A stretch of 64,000 bases of DNA from Leptothermofonsia sichuanensis E412 (GCF_019891175.1 NZ_CP072600.1:3720001-3784000); one strand, 5' to 3'. Counted from the stretch's first letter, positions 45,035 through 55,779 are shown. Numbers and translations: made by a program. The notes: a model not told the origin generated them from the letters alone.

Positions 45035-46333
45035 GTGCAACCATCCCTTGTGCTCCTCAAACGCCTGCTTTTATCATTCAGTCTGGCTGCCGCTGCGATC
45101 GCAGGCGGGCAGTTTTCAGTGAATGCTCAGGGTGCTGAAACTGCCCACTCAGATGGCTCTCACGATGAGCCAGGCTTGACGGCTCAAGCCGATGCTCAAG
45201 AAGCAGCCTCTCTCCTCAGTGAAGTGCCTAAAGGTCAAGTTAATTTAGAACAACTTGCCGCTGTATCTGACCGTTTGCAAGAACCTCCGGTAGCCAGTGC
45301 TCCCGTCAAGTCCAGACAGGCAACCATCCCCCCCGTACCGGGAAAGGCTTTAACGTCGGCCTCTGGATTTCTTGCCCAGGCTGCGGAACCCCTTCCCAAC
45401 GGTACTGAAGCACCCGTTGACCCTGCTCCGGTAGATTCTGCTCCCTTAGAGGTTTCCGCTGCCGTAGAGACTCGCTACCGATTCAGTTACGTTGGCTTGG
45501 GTGTAAACCTGGGCACAGGGAGTGGCGATACCGCTTTGGGAGAAGTCAGCTTCGCCGCCTTCAGCAAATTTGCTTTTAGCCCCCATTTCTCCTTTCGCCC
45601 GGCAGTTCTGGTTTCCAATGATGTCTCCTTTCTGCTCCCCGTCACCTATGACTTTCCTAACCGGGGTCCTGGCAGCATCTCTCCCTATGCAGGGGTGGGA
45701 GCCATGTTTTCAACGGGCAGAAGTGGCAATGCCGACCTGCTGTTGACGGCTGGTTTAGACTATCCCCTCAACCCTGAACTGGCAGTTACGGCTTCCGTTA
45801 ATCTGGCTCCCCTGAATAAGTTTGATATTGGTTTCATCATTGGGCTGGCTTACACATTTGGGACCGAAACAATTACCACTCCAGCCATTTCCCTGCGTGA
45901 CATCGTTCCCTCTCGCCCGCCCCGGCAAAATCCAAGTTATTTTGGAGGGGCGGGCAACTTTGGAGCCGGGGGTGGCACCGCCCTGGGTCGCATCAGCGGA
46001 GCCATTTACAGCAAAATTGCTCTGGGTTCTTACTTCTCATTCAGACCAGGGCTTCTCATCTCACGCAATTTGACCTTCCTGCTACCTGTGACCTACGACT
46101 TTGATGTCATTGCCCTGTCAGATTACATTCGGCTGGCTCCCTATGCCGGGATTGGCGCTGCCTTTTCCACAGGCAATAATAACAATGCCGATTTACTGTT
46201 AACCGGCGGATTTGATATCCCAATCACTGACCAGATTGCGGCTACTGTCGGCGTCAATATTGGTCCCATTGACAGGTTTAACATCGGCTTCCTGCTTGGG
46301 GTGGCTTACACCTTTGGACCCTTTGCTCGATAA
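45035..46333 (+). CDS. Duplicated outer-membrane beta-barrel-like protein
   Basis: About 432 residues from the GTG at 45035, eight bases after GGAG; the frame opens at 45017. A signal peptide (LVLLKRLLLSFSLAAAAIAGGQFSVNAQ) is followed by a disordered Ala/Pro/Glu-rich region (about 35-150). Then come two homologous barrel-like units (about 155-280 and 305-432). Shared blocks include SFRPAVLVSNDVSFLLPVTYDF / SFRPGLLISRNLTFLLPVTYDF and GFIIGLAYTFG / GFLLGVAYTFG. The end YTFGPFAR suits an outer-membrane strand. It resembles OmpW/OmpA-like eight-strand barrels. Whether the two units form one 16-strand barrel or two barrels is open. Confidence 0.75.
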   Translation: MQPSLVLLKRLLLSFSLAAAAIAGGQFSVNAQGAETAHSDGSHDEPGLTAQADAQEAASLLSEVPKGQVNLEQLAAVSDRLQEPPVASAPVKSRQATIPPVPGKALTSASGFLAQAAEPLPNGTEAPVDPAPVDSAPLEVSAAVETRYRFSYVGLGVNLGTGSGDTALGEVSFAAFSKFAFSPHFSFRPAVLVSNDVSFLLPVTYDFPNRGPGSISPYAGVGAMFSTGRSGNADLLLTAGLDYPLNPELAVTASVNLAPLNKFDIGFIIGLAYTFGTETITTPAISLRDIVPSRPPRQNPSYFGGAGNFGAGGGTALGRISGAIYSKIALGSYFSFRPGLLISRNLTFLLPVTYDFDVIALSDYIRLAPYAGIGAAFSTGNNNNADLLLTGGFDIPITDQIAATVGVNIGPIDRFNIGFLLGVAYTFGPFAR

Positions 46334-46406
46334 GTTGGGAATGCGGGTTATTTGCAGCCACATTCAGTAACGCTCACCCTATTAAAGTCAAAAGATTAAA
46401 GTCAAA

Positions 46407-46431
46407 AGCGGTGCGACATTGTCGCACCGCT
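46407..46431. terminator. Perfect 12-bp hairpin between convergent genes
   Basis: AGCGGTGCGACA and TGTCGCACCGCT pair around one base. On the minus strand TTTTGACTTT follows, on the plus strand no T run, so it fits best as a terminator for the DUF4278 gene or a bidirectional stop. Confidence 0.6.
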
Positions 46432-46625
46432 CCTACTCAATCAGAGCTTGAAATCCCTGAACGCAATCCTTCTTTGTTTGCCTCTTTTTGTTGACAGCAA
46501 CTTGTTGACAGCAATACTTCAGACAGCAATACTTCAGAATTGGGGTTTACCCACAAGATCGCCACGGATTAACGCTCGCCTTCCCCAATCACCGATAACC
46601 AATCACCCCTTCCCCATAACAGTAC

Positions 46626-46847
46626 TTAGCTTTCCAGGGAATAGGATGCTCCGCGATACATTAAATGGGCAATCGGATGAAAGATGGACCGTCGTTCCCT
46701 TCTCTGAGGTTCCGTCGCATAAGGCGTACCCCGATATTGCAACCGATAGGCAGCCCTTTCCCTGCTGACACGGCTTTGGGGTTCAGTGGGGGCTGTTTTT
46801 TGGTCTGGGGTGTAGTCGTAGGTTACTCCACGGTAGATCAGCTTCAT
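46626..46847 (-). CDS. DUF4278 small protein
   Basis: 73 residues. The start MKLIYRGVTYDYTPD is the DUF4278 signature, a short motif found mainly in cyanobacteria. The motif occurs three times in weaker form: LIYRGVTYDY, LQYRGTPYAT and LMYRGASYSL. The middle is rich in Arg and Glu. Function is unknown; some relatives respond to stress. AGAGGCG lies about eight bases upstream of the ATG. It is convergent with the barrel gene. Confidence 0.85.
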   Translation of the reverse strand: MKLIYRGVTYDYTPDQKTAPTEPQSRVSRERAAYRLQYRGTPYATEPQRRERRSIFHPIAHLMYRGASYSLES

Positions 46848-46894
46848 AGTTATTTCGCCTCTTTAGAAATTTGCGAGTTCATTTCAGGTTTCTG

Positions 46895-46998
46895 CCAGAA
46901 CATCGGTTCAGAATTCCAGAAATCGGATTACTGGTGAGAAATTCAACGAAACTGGGGCATCCAGTAGAAGAAATCTGATTTCTGTACCGGCGTTCCAG
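46895..46998. mobile_element. 104-bp MITE-like element, family C, copy 1
   Basis: Imperfect inverted ends CCAGAACATCGGTTCAGAA and GTACCGGCGTTCCAG. The inside carries two short near-repeats, CAGAAATCGGATT and AGAAATCTGATTTCTG. Confidence 0.75.
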
Positions 46999-47292
46999 AA
47001 ACTTTTTGGACTGGAGACTTCGAGGCGCGTTCCTTCGGGATTACTCCCTACTTCCGTCTTTTCTGCGTTACTCCGCAAAAAGATGAACGATCAACTTTAT
47101 TTCTGTATTTTATTTTACAAAATCCAGGAAAAACTGTTGATCTTTAAAAATTTACAATTTACGTGGATAGGGGAGGGGGGAGAGGAAAGAGGGGAGAGGA
47201 GAGAGGAGAGAGGAGAGAGAGTTGACAAACCACTAGCCTGCATCATTCATTAGAAGGATAGCCCTGGTGTCCAGGCAGAGCCTGGACACTGC

Positions 47293-47366
47293 TCTAAAAG
47301 CCGATCCGAAAACTTCCTCAGTCTGGATTTGAGCCTTGTCCATTGGGGCTTTTCGGATAGGCTTTA
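47293..47366. repeat. 74-bp inverted-repeat element, family A, copy 2
   Basis: Inverted relative to the copy at 2172-2245, with ends TAAAAGCCGATCCGAAAA and TTTTCGGATAGGCTTTA. The inner part (GCTTTTCGG back to AGTCTGG) matches the half copy at 60417-60463. Confidence 0.75.
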
Positions 47367-47536
47367 ATGCGGCTCTGCCGCTGATACGGGAGGCGGAGCC
47401 TCCAGAACCCATTCCCATGCAGAGCATGGGAACGAGAACAGGCTCCAAACAACACCCTGTCGAACTTAAGCAATCGATCAAAGCTTTTCCAGGTAAAGAA
47501 TCGAAGCATTTTCAGAAAAGTCATGAATGATGCAGG

Positions 47537-47641
47537 CCAGTGCATCGGTTCAGAATTCCAGGAAATCGGATTTCTGGTGAGAAATTCAACGAAACCTGGG
47601 TATCCGGTAGAAGAAATCCGATTGCTTTACCGGTGTCCTGG
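47537..47641. mobile_element. 105-bp MITE-like element, family C, copy 2
   Basis: About 85% identical by eye to 46895-46998, with ends CCAGTGCATCGGTTCAGAA and TACCGGTGTCCTGG. Confidence 0.75.
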
Positions 47642-47698
47642 ATGGATGGAGTCTGGTTGGATGGGAAACTCAGAAAAGTTCCCTGTCAGGCGATCGCA

Positions 47699-47729
47699 CA
47701 AAAAAAAGGTCCTGGCAATCGCCAGGACC
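47699..47729 (-). terminator. Rho-independent terminator of the RPI-repeat gene
   Basis: GGTCCTGGC and GCCAGGACC form a 9-bp stem with a 4-base loop; on the minus strand a run of eight T follows. It lies about 100 bp after the stop of the RPI-repeat gene, with a short family C element in between. Confidence 0.9.
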
Positions 47730-47774
47730 CTGTGTAAACCATACGTGATGATAGTCGTAAATTTGGGCAGACCA

Positions 47775-47828
47775 CTAGAGCATCGATTCAGGATTTCCAG
47801 AAATCGGATTTCTGTACCGGCGTTCTAG
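47775..47828. mobile_element. 54-bp internally deleted family C element
   Basis: It keeps both ends (CTAGAGCATCGATTCAGG and GTACCGGCGTTCTAG) and one AGAAATCGGATTTCTG unit; about 50 bp between the two internal units is missing. Its right end supplies the TAG stop codon of the RPI-repeat gene. Confidence 0.75.
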
Positions 47829-48424
47829 TCAAGAAAACCCATTAAGGTTGCTGGGTCGTCAATTTCATTGGACGCAATGGGACGATTACCCGGTAAGAGA
47901 GAAGCTTCTAACAGGTGGGGGTCGCTTGCCATAATGGGGCGATCGCCCGGTAGTAAAGCGCCCTGGACGGACTTAAATTCACTGGCAAAGACAGGGCGAT
48001 TTCCAGGGAGCATTTCAGTCACCTGGAGGTGACTGGCTGTAATCGGACGACCATTGAGGTAAGAAGCATAAATTTCTAAGTGGCTGGCTGCGATCGGACG
48101 AACGCCCGCAACCGTAATGGTATCTGCAACTTCAATGTCGCTCGGCATAACCGGGCGGTTCCAAACAGTAAGGGACGATGGGCGAACCTGAATCGAACCA
48201 TCCTGTGAATCAGACTCTGCCTGAACTGGACGAGCGGTGATCTTAACAACATTATCATTAGCCATAGTTTCTCCCTCACTTGCCTCTGAGCTATCCGCGT
48301 TAACTGAGGTTTCAGCACTCGTTGCTATCGCCTCAGGGCTGGCATTCGCCGTCTCAGAAGAAGACTTAGAGCTGCTCTTAGCTCTGCTGCGACCGTTTGC
48401 TCTGGCGGTGCTGTTGGCAGTCAT
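47825..48424 (-). CDS. RPI-repeat protein of unknown function
   Basis: 199 residues. The first ~60 are Ser/Ala/Glu-rich and probably disordered; AAGG eight bases upstream supports the start, but an internal Met at about 54 (MANDNVVKITARP) is possible. From about residue 90 to 190 six units start with RP(I/V)xxS: NRPVMPS, VRPIAAS, GRPITAS, NRPVFAS, DRPIMAS, NRPIASN. The spacing is 19, 17, 17, 19 and 19 residues, and several units end in LLPG. The regular spacing suggests short beta-turn units. No signal peptide. I do not recognise the family. The stop codon is made by a mobile-element end. It has its own terminator. Confidence 0.8.
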   Translation of the reverse strand: MTANSTARANGRSRAKSSSKSSSETANASPEAIATSAETSVNADSSEASEGETMANDNVVKITARPVQAESDSQDGSIQVRPSSLTVWNRPVMPSDIEVADTITVAGVRPIAASHLEIYASYLNGRPITASHLQVTEMLPGNRPVFASEFKSVQGALLPGDRPIMASDPHLLEASLLPGNRPIASNEIDDPATLMGFLD

Positions 48425-48820
48425 AGTAATTACCTTCTGAATTTCAAATCTGGCTCTGCTATAGCAGAAGTCTCAAAATCTGGTTACTTCTGCCTATGTT
48501 TTACAACCAAATCTTAAGCAAATATTATAAACCGAAACGCCTGCTGTTCACCGGGCAAATTGCAGACAAAAGCCTGTCGCTCCGATTGGAATATTTAATT
48601 GAATCGATAAGGAGAAAGGAGAGAGGAGGACAGAAGAAGTGAAGAGGTCGGGGTGGAGAGGTTGAAGTTGAGCATTGAAATGCAAATTGAAAGCTGGGAG
48701 ATCGAACCAGTAAACCTGATCCTCCCTACCCCTTTCAACAACCTCACCTATTTCCCTACCCCTTACTCCACCTTTTTTCTCCTCTCCCCTCACTCCTCCC
48801 CCTTCACTCCTCTCTTCAAA
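48425..48820. other. Gap between RPI-repeat gene and prk
   Basis: No gene. Two opposed low-complexity tracts lie here: GAGAGGAGGACAGAAGAAG (about 48610-48640) and a CTCCCC/CTCTTC tract (48725-48825) just after the prk stop. Confidence 0.6.
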
Positions 48821-49825
48821 CTAGACCTTTGCAGCCATCTGAGGTTGTCTGGCAGTCAGACGCTCATAGGTTGCCCGCATCTTCAACCCTGTGAGAACCT
48901 GGAACAGCCCGGTCCCATTGTTGGAACCGGGATACTCCCGGTGTTGCAGCAGCAATTCAGTTAACTCACCTACATACTTGGCGGAGGTTTTACTGAGGTG
49001 TTGCTCGATGTAAATCACCTCTTCTAGCTTGTCAAACTGCCCATCTACCTCCAGCACAGAGACGCTGTGCTTGTAATAGGTATCTGGACCATAGTGCATT
49101 TTGATGCCGGGATAGGAGCAGGTCAGCTTCCGCCCACAGGGGATCCAGTCAATCGTGGAGCCTTCATCAAACAGATAGGCTGGTTCAAACCCTTCTACGC
49201 CGTCCCGTTGAATCATCTGAACCCGCAGCACTTTGCGCTCCTTGTCATCTTTGATGAGCTGGGTGGGCAGCACCTGAAGCACAACGTCAGCGAACTCTTT
49301 CTGAGGATCGATGTATGCCTTGAAATCAGGCTTACGGGCATTGATGGCTGTCAGCACGTCTTCATAGGTGTGCCCGCGCTCGGCCATATCTCGTTGAATC
49401 TTCCAGGCAATTTTGACCTCATCACTGATGTCAAGATAAACGCTGAAGTCAAGCAGGCTACGAACGCGCTCATCATACAGGGGATGCAGCCCTTCAATCA
49501 CCACGATATGATTTGGCTCAACCAACTCCGGCGGGTCGATCATGCCAGTTTCGTGATTATAGATAGGCTTGTTAATGGTTTCGCCGCTTTTCAGTGCCCT
49601 GATCTGCTCATACATCAGGTCAAAGTTATTTGCCTTCGGGTTAAGGGCGGTTACCCCCTGCTCTTTGCGCTGTTTGCGATCTAGACTGTGATAGTCATCC
49701 AGGCAAATGACCGTGACAAAGTCTTCCCCAAACAAATCGGAAATTCGGCGCAAAAAAGTAGACTTGCCGCACCCGGAGTCTCCGGCGACGCCAATCAGAA
49801 CCACGCGGTCTGGCTTACTGGTCAT
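48821..49825 (-). CDS. prk: Phosphoribulokinase
   Basis: 334 residues, the normal cyanobacterial length. It makes ribulose 1,5-bisphosphate in the Calvin cycle. P-loop GDSGCGKST lies at 16-23; the redox pair Cys19 and Cys41 (VICLDDYHS) allows thioredoxin/CP12 control. A second Cys pair is in IPCGRKLTC (about residues 230-240). Walker B-like VVIEGLHPLYD is present. AGGA lies seven bases before the ATG. It is divergent from petH, 575 bp apart. It has no rubisco genes nearby. Confidence 0.99.
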   Translation of the reverse strand: MTSKPDRVVLIGVAGDSGCGKSTFLRRISDLFGEDFVTVICLDDYHSLDRKQRKEQGVTALNPKANNFDLMYEQIRALKSGETINKPIYNHETGMIDPPELVEPNHIVVIEGLHPLYDERVRSLLDFSVYLDISDEVKIAWKIQRDMAERGHTYEDVLTAINARKPDFKAYIDPQKEFADVVLQVLPTQLIKDDKERKVLRVQMIQRDGVEGFEPAYLFDEGSTIDWIPCGRKLTCSYPGIKMHYGPDTYYKHSVSVLEVDGQFDKLEEVIYIEQHLSKTSAKYVGELTELLLQHREYPGSNNGTGLFQVLTGLKMRATYERLTARQPQMAAKV

Positions 49826-51636
<1,811 letters not shown>

Positions 51637-51721
51637 TGGCTTCAATGAACGGAGGGGTTATTGCTGAAATTTTCACCCTAAAGACCCCTGGCACAGTCTA
51701 CTCAGAAGGCATGGAGCAAAG

Positions 51722-51757
51722 GAATAGCTCTGTGTTCTCTGTGCCTCAGTGGTACTG
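51722..51757. repeat. Half copy of CTCTGTG repeat
   Basis: AGCTCTGTGTTCTCTGTGCCTCAGTGG, same family as 33494-33558 but missing the other arm. It sits between petH and its probable terminator. Confidence 0.6.
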
Positions 51758-51814
51758 GTGAGTGATCGCCAATTCGCGGCTACTTTGTTTGGAATCTTTA
51801 ATGCTGAATTTGTT

Positions 51815-51845
51815 GGGTAGGTTGGCTTAGCCTACCCGATTTTTT
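51815..51845 (+). terminator. Probable petH terminator
   Basis: GGGTAGG (51815-51821) pairs with CCTACCC (51831-51837), then ATTTTTT. It is about 180 bp after the petH stop. Confidence 0.7.
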
Positions 51846-51876
51846 CTCGCCAACTTCACCCATCTTTAAGCTCCCC

Positions 51877-51908
51877 AGACCTCCGAGGCTGAAAAACCTC
51901 GGAGGTCT
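51877..51908. repeat. Perfect 12-bp hairpin, CCTCGGAGG type
   Basis: AGACCTCCGAGG and CCTCGGAGGTCT pair around 8 bases. A partial relative (CTCGGAGGTCCAAGCC) lies near 10604-10620. Confidence 0.65.
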
Positions 51909-52016
51909 AAGCCTTCTGCCCTCTTTCTTCTTCTGTCCTTCGCCTTTTGCCTTTTCCTTAACCAGCAAACTCTGGCAACCGCTTATCATAATATCCTTGC
52001 CGTTTGCTCCCAGGTT

Positions 52017-54302
52017 ATGAGCTATTGTCTCAACCCAAACTGTCAGAAGCCTCAGAATCCGGATACGATCGAACTCTGCCGGAACTGTGGAGCAAAACTG
52101 TTGCTGAAAGACCGTTATCGCCCAATCAAGCAGATCGCCCAGGGAGGGTTTGGCAGAACGTTTCTGGCGATTGATGAAGACAAACCCTCCAAACCCCGTT
52201 GTGTTATCAAGCAATTTTTACCTAACTCCCAGAGTGCCCGCCATGTCAAGAAAGCGGCTGAACTGTTTGAGCAGGAGGCGCTCCGATTGGAAGAGTTAGG
52301 CAGCCACCCGCAAATTCCGACGTTGCTGGCCCATTTCAGTCAAGATCGGCGGCAGTACCTGGTGCAGGAATATGTGAGGGGTAAAACCCTTTCAGAACTG
52401 CTGCAAGCCCAGGGACCTTTTAGCGAAGCGCAGGTATGGGAAGTGTTGACCAGTCTGCTGCCAGTGCTGGAGTTTATTCATTCCCACGGAGTAATTCACC
52501 GGGATGTGAAACCCAGCAATATTATTCTGACTTCAGGCAACAAAGGGGGCAGTCGTGGACGGGCGAACCCGATTGACTGGGCGGGACTGCTCCAGGCGCT
52601 CTCTGTCGAAACGGCTCAGGGGTTTCGAGATTCCATCACCGGGCAACAGCGGTTTAGCGAATTTCTCAGCCGTGGTCTGGCAACGCCGCCCAGGGACATG
52701 GCGATCGCCGACTATGGTCGCTGGCAGCAGATGTCGGCACTGTTTACCAGCTATCCTAACCTGACCTATTCCCAGCGGCAGTTTCTGGTTGCCGATGCCA
52801 GCCGTCTGCTTTATGAAATGCGTCGCAAGTATGAGCAGAAGCCAGGGCGGTTGTCTGGTGGGCAAATGGTGCTGGTTGACTTTGGTGCAGCAAAGACAGC
52901 CGTGGGGACTGCCCTGATTAGAACGGGCACGGCGATCGGTAGTCCCGAATATCTGGCCCCAGAACAAGCCAGGGGCAGAGCCGTTTTCGCCAGTGACCTG
53001 TTCAGTCTGGGAGTCACCTGCATTCATTTATTAACGGGGCGATCGCCCTTCGATTTATTCGATACCAGCCACAATGTCTGGATCTGGCACCAGTACGTGA
53101 ATCCCCCGGTCAGCCAAAAACTGACACGGGTGCTGAACCGGATGCTGGAGTCAGGGCTTAACCGGCGCTATCAGTCAGCCCTGGAGGTTTTGCAAGACTT
53201 GGAAATTCAATTGCCTCTGCCATCATCGGCTAAACCTCCAGGACTGAAAACCGCTTCCCCCGGTCGGCAGAAGCGTCCCAGTCCGCCTGTGCCAACGTTG
53301 ATCTCTTCCAGTCCAGGGCAGCCGTTCAATCCTGTTACCCCAAAATCCATCCAGAAAGAATTTATTCAGAAAGAACTGGCTCCCAGGATATCCTCCAGTG
53401 CAAATCGTCGAGCCAGAATAACTAAAGCTCAACCGGAAACCTGGCGGTGTATTCATCGGTTTGCCAGTGGAAGCAGGGTGTATGCGATCGCCGTTTGCCC
53501 TTCCCGCTCCATCCTGGCGAGCACCAGTGGTACCATGATCAAGCTCTGGGATCTGCAAACCGCTCAGCCCCTGCGCCCCCTGACCGGGCACCTGGATCTG
53601 ATCTATGCGCTGGTTGCCAGCCCCGATGGTTCCCTGCTAATCAGCGGCAGTGCGGATAAAAGCATTCGCCTCTGGGATTTATCCAGCGGGCAGCGATTGG
53701 GGACCCTGAATCTGCATACAGATACAGTCCTGAGCCTTGCTATCAGCCCCGATGGGCAGATGCTTGCCAGTGGTAGCCTGCATGACCCGATTCAGTTGTG
53801 GGATCTGGGCAACCAGCAGCAGCAGGGAACCTTCACCGGACATCCCGGTCGGATCGATGCGCTGGCGTTTAACCCAGATGGCACCCTGCTTGCCAGTGCT
53901 GGTGGAGAGTCCGTCATTACCCTGTGGCGGGTGGGGAGTGGACAGGTGGAGCGATCGCTGAGAGGCCATACTCAGGCGATCGTGGCCCTGGCATTTAGCC
54001 CCGATGGGAAAACCCTTGCCAGTGGAAGTTGGGATGGTAGTGTCCGGTTATGGAGCACTCAAACCTGGCGAGAAAAGCGGGTGATTCGAGCGGAGGCAGC
54101 ACGGGTCTGTGCGCTGGCATTTAGCCCCGATGGGAAACTGCTGGCCAGTGGGGGCGATCGCCTCCAGTTGTGGAACCCCCGCACTGGTAAAGAACTGGTT
54201 ACCCTGGGTGGAGCAGAGGGCATCTCTGCCATTGCCTTTCCCATGAATGCAACATTCCTTGCCAGTGGCAGTTGGGATGGAATGATCAAAACCTGGGGGT
54301 AG
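52017..54302 (+). CDS. Serine/threonine protein kinase with zinc ribbon, large insertion and WD40 propeller
   Basis: 761 residues. Residues 1-28: a C4 zinc ribbon (CLNPNC...CRNC). Kinase domain about 33-400: GQGGFGRTF-like P-loop (AQGGFGRT), Lys in CVIKQF, HRDVKPSN at 161, DFG at 288, APEQ after it. Between HRD and DFG there are about 125 residues instead of the usual 20; the insert (GLLQALSVETAQGFRD...MRRKYEQKPGRLSGG) is mostly helical. After a Pro/Ser-rich linker (400-470) come seven WD40 repeats with LWDL or similar ends. It is cytoplasmic. No nearby gene suggests its target. Confidence 0.92.
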   Translation: MSYCLNPNCQKPQNPDTIELCRNCGAKLLLKDRYRPIKQIAQGGFGRTFLAIDEDKPSKPRCVIKQFLPNSQSARHVKKAAELFEQEALRLEELGSHPQIPTLLAHFSQDRRQYLVQEYVRGKTLSELLQAQGPFSEAQVWEVLTSLLPVLEFIHSHGVIHRDVKPSNIILTSGNKGGSRGRANPIDWAGLLQALSVETAQGFRDSITGQQRFSEFLSRGLATPPRDMAIADYGRWQQMSALFTSYPNLTYSQRQFLVADASRLLYEMRRKYEQKPGRLSGGQMVLVDFGAAKTAVGTALIRTGTAIGSPEYLAPEQARGRAVFASDLFSLGVTCIHLLTGRSPFDLFDTSHNVWIWHQYVNPPVSQKLTRVLNRMLESGLNRRYQSALEVLQDLEIQLPLPSSAKPPGLKTASPGRQKRPSPPVPTLISSSPGQPFNPVTPKSIQKEFIQKELAPRISSSANRRARITKAQPETWRCIHRFASGSRVYAIAVCPSRSILASTSGTMIKLWDLQTAQPLRPLTGHLDLIYALVASPDGSLLISGSADKSIRLWDLSSGQRLGTLNLHTDTVLSLAISPDGQMLASGSLHDPIQLWDLGNQQQQGTFTGHPGRIDALAFNPDGTLLASAGGESVITLWRVGSGQVERSLRGHTQAIVALAFSPDGKTLASGSWDGSVRLWSTQTWREKRVIRAEAARVCALAFSPDGKLLASGGDRLQLWNPRTGKELVTLGGAEGISAIAFPMNATFLASGSWDGMIKTWG

Positions 54303-54304
54303 AA

Positions 54305-55453
54305 CTACGAAATCCCTGATTGCGTCACCCTGGGATTGGCTTTTTCCAGGCTGGAAACTTCCTCAGTATTCGTTGATTGGTCCACAGTAGCCGATTCCAG
54401 TGACCCCAGTGACAGCCCCAGTCCCTGGGCGCGAATAGTATCAAAGGTGCCTTTGATGAAGCTGGCAACGGGAACCGTCACAATCAAGCCAACGACCCCG
54501 CCCAGTTTGACGCCAATAAACAGGGAGATCAGCATCCAGGTAGGGTTTAGGCCAATCAAATCTCCCACAATTCGAGGAGCGATCGCATTTTCACTGATTT
54601 GAGTAATCACAATAGCCACTACCAGCACCTTCACCCCCAACCAGAAATTTTGCAGGGCAACCAGCAAACTGACGATAATGATGGTCGTCAATCCACCAAA
54701 GGGAATAATGCTGCCAATGCCAATCATGAAGCCAAACAGCAGTGCCAGCGGTGTTCCCAGAATGAACAGGGCGGTTGACTGAATAATTGCCAGGATTGAA
54801 GCCATTGTTACCTGACCCACAATGTAGCGCTCAAAATTTTGGGGCAGGTACAGCCGCACCCGGCTGCTCCAGTCTGTGGGAAGCCAGCCCAGTATGCCTT
54901 GCCAGAGACTTTCTCCGCGCAATACCAGAAAGACCGCAAACACGATCGTTAGAAAAACATTGACGATGCTGCCGATCGCGCTGAAAGCCAGGCTGATGAT
55001 CTCCCGTGTTAGCGATCGCAACACGCTGGTCAGGCGTTCAATCAGTTGGTTAATGGTGGCACGCAGGTCAATCGGTAACTGTTGGGCGACTGCCCAGTCT
55101 TCCAGGCTTGTCAACTGTTGCTGTCCAGAGCGCAACCAGTCCGGCAGCCGAATAATCAACTCATTTGCCTGCTGCAAGATCAGAGGTACCAGCACCAGGA
55201 CCAGCACTGCCAGGATTAACAACGCCACCAGGAGCACAATTCCAACGGAAAAACTTCGTCTCAGCCCAAGCTGCTGAAGAAACCGAATCGGGTAGTCCAG
55301 CAGAAACGCAATCAGGGTTGCCACAATCAAAATACTGACCAGGGGCTGAAGCTGCTCAACCAGGACCAGCAACAACCAGAGGTTCAGAAAGATAATTGGA
55401 AAGGTAAGCCCAATGGTGAATTGGCGAGGAAGTTTGCTAAGAGATTCAAACAT
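54305..55453 (-). CDS. AI-2E family permease
   Basis: 382 residues from the ATG at 55453; a TTG start at 55480 is also open. About eight membrane helices. The signature FGFMIGIGSIIPFGGLTTIII and the pattern GVVGLIVTVPVASFIKG place it in the AI-2 exporter-like (UPF0118) family. Members export signalling molecules or Na+ or simply have unknown cargo. The C-terminal tail is soluble. It converges with the kinase gene, whose stop is three bases away. Confidence 0.9.
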   Translation of the reverse strand: MFESLSKLPRQFTIGLTFPIIFLNLWLLLVLVEQLQPLVSILIVATLIAFLLDYPIRFLQQLGLRRSFSVGIVLLVALLILAVLVLVLVPLILQQANELIIRLPDWLRSGQQQLTSLEDWAVAQQLPIDLRATINQLIERLTSVLRSLTREIISLAFSAIGSIVNVFLTIVFAVFLVLRGESLWQGILGWLPTDWSSRVRLYLPQNFERYIVGQVTMASILAIIQSTALFILGTPLALLFGFMIGIGSIIPFGGLTTIIIVSLLVALQNFWLGVKVLVVAIVITQISENAIAPRIVGDLIGLNPTWMLISLFIGVKLGGVVGLIVTVPVASFIKGTFDTIRAQGLGLSLGSLESATVDQSTNTEEVSSLEKANPRVTQSGIS

Positions 55454-55779
55454 AAAGTCGCCAAGGGGGGAAGGTGGCAACGAAGCATCATGTTAAACAC
55501 TCTCATTCTAAACGCAGACGGTGAAGCGCTGTTTTCTTTTTAAGCGGTGAGGAGTGAGGGGAGGGGAGGGTGAGTGTCTCTCCCGTGTACTGTAGCCAGC
55601 ACTCTTTACCCTGTCCCCTTATCCCCATGTCCCCTCTGCCCTATACGGAAATCCGTACTGATAAGATGCAGGCAGGTGATCGCTTCAGGGAAGTAGGCAT
55701 TGCTAATCTATAAGCAAGGATCGCCACAGGCGTGTAAATCCTCAGTATTCCAACTTAATTTATTCACCAGTTCAACCAC

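Larger units (their letters stand above)
46848..47824. other. Gene-free repeat island (~1 kb)
   Basis: No gene. It contains three family C elements (46895-46998, 47537-47641, 47775-47828), one family A element (47293-47366), a GAGAGGA purine tract (47169-47220), GC-rich palindromes (CCAGGCAGAGCCTGG at about 47266-47280, GGAGGCGGAGCCTCC at about 47389-47403, CCCATGCAGAGCATGGG at about 47412-47428) and the terminator at 47699-47729. Short open frames here are built from repeats. Confidence 0.75.

Noticed and set aside
46448-46768. 106-codon plus-strand frame
   Set aside because: It overlaps the DUF4278 gene on the other strand and starts with tandem ACTTCAGACAGCAAT repeats.
47233-47737. Several 60-80-codon frames in the repeat island
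   Set aside because: All are made of mobile-element and palindrome sequence.
51798-52214. 138-codon minus-strand frame after petH
   Set aside because: It covers a terminator, a hairpin repeat and the zinc-ribbon codons of the kinase gene.
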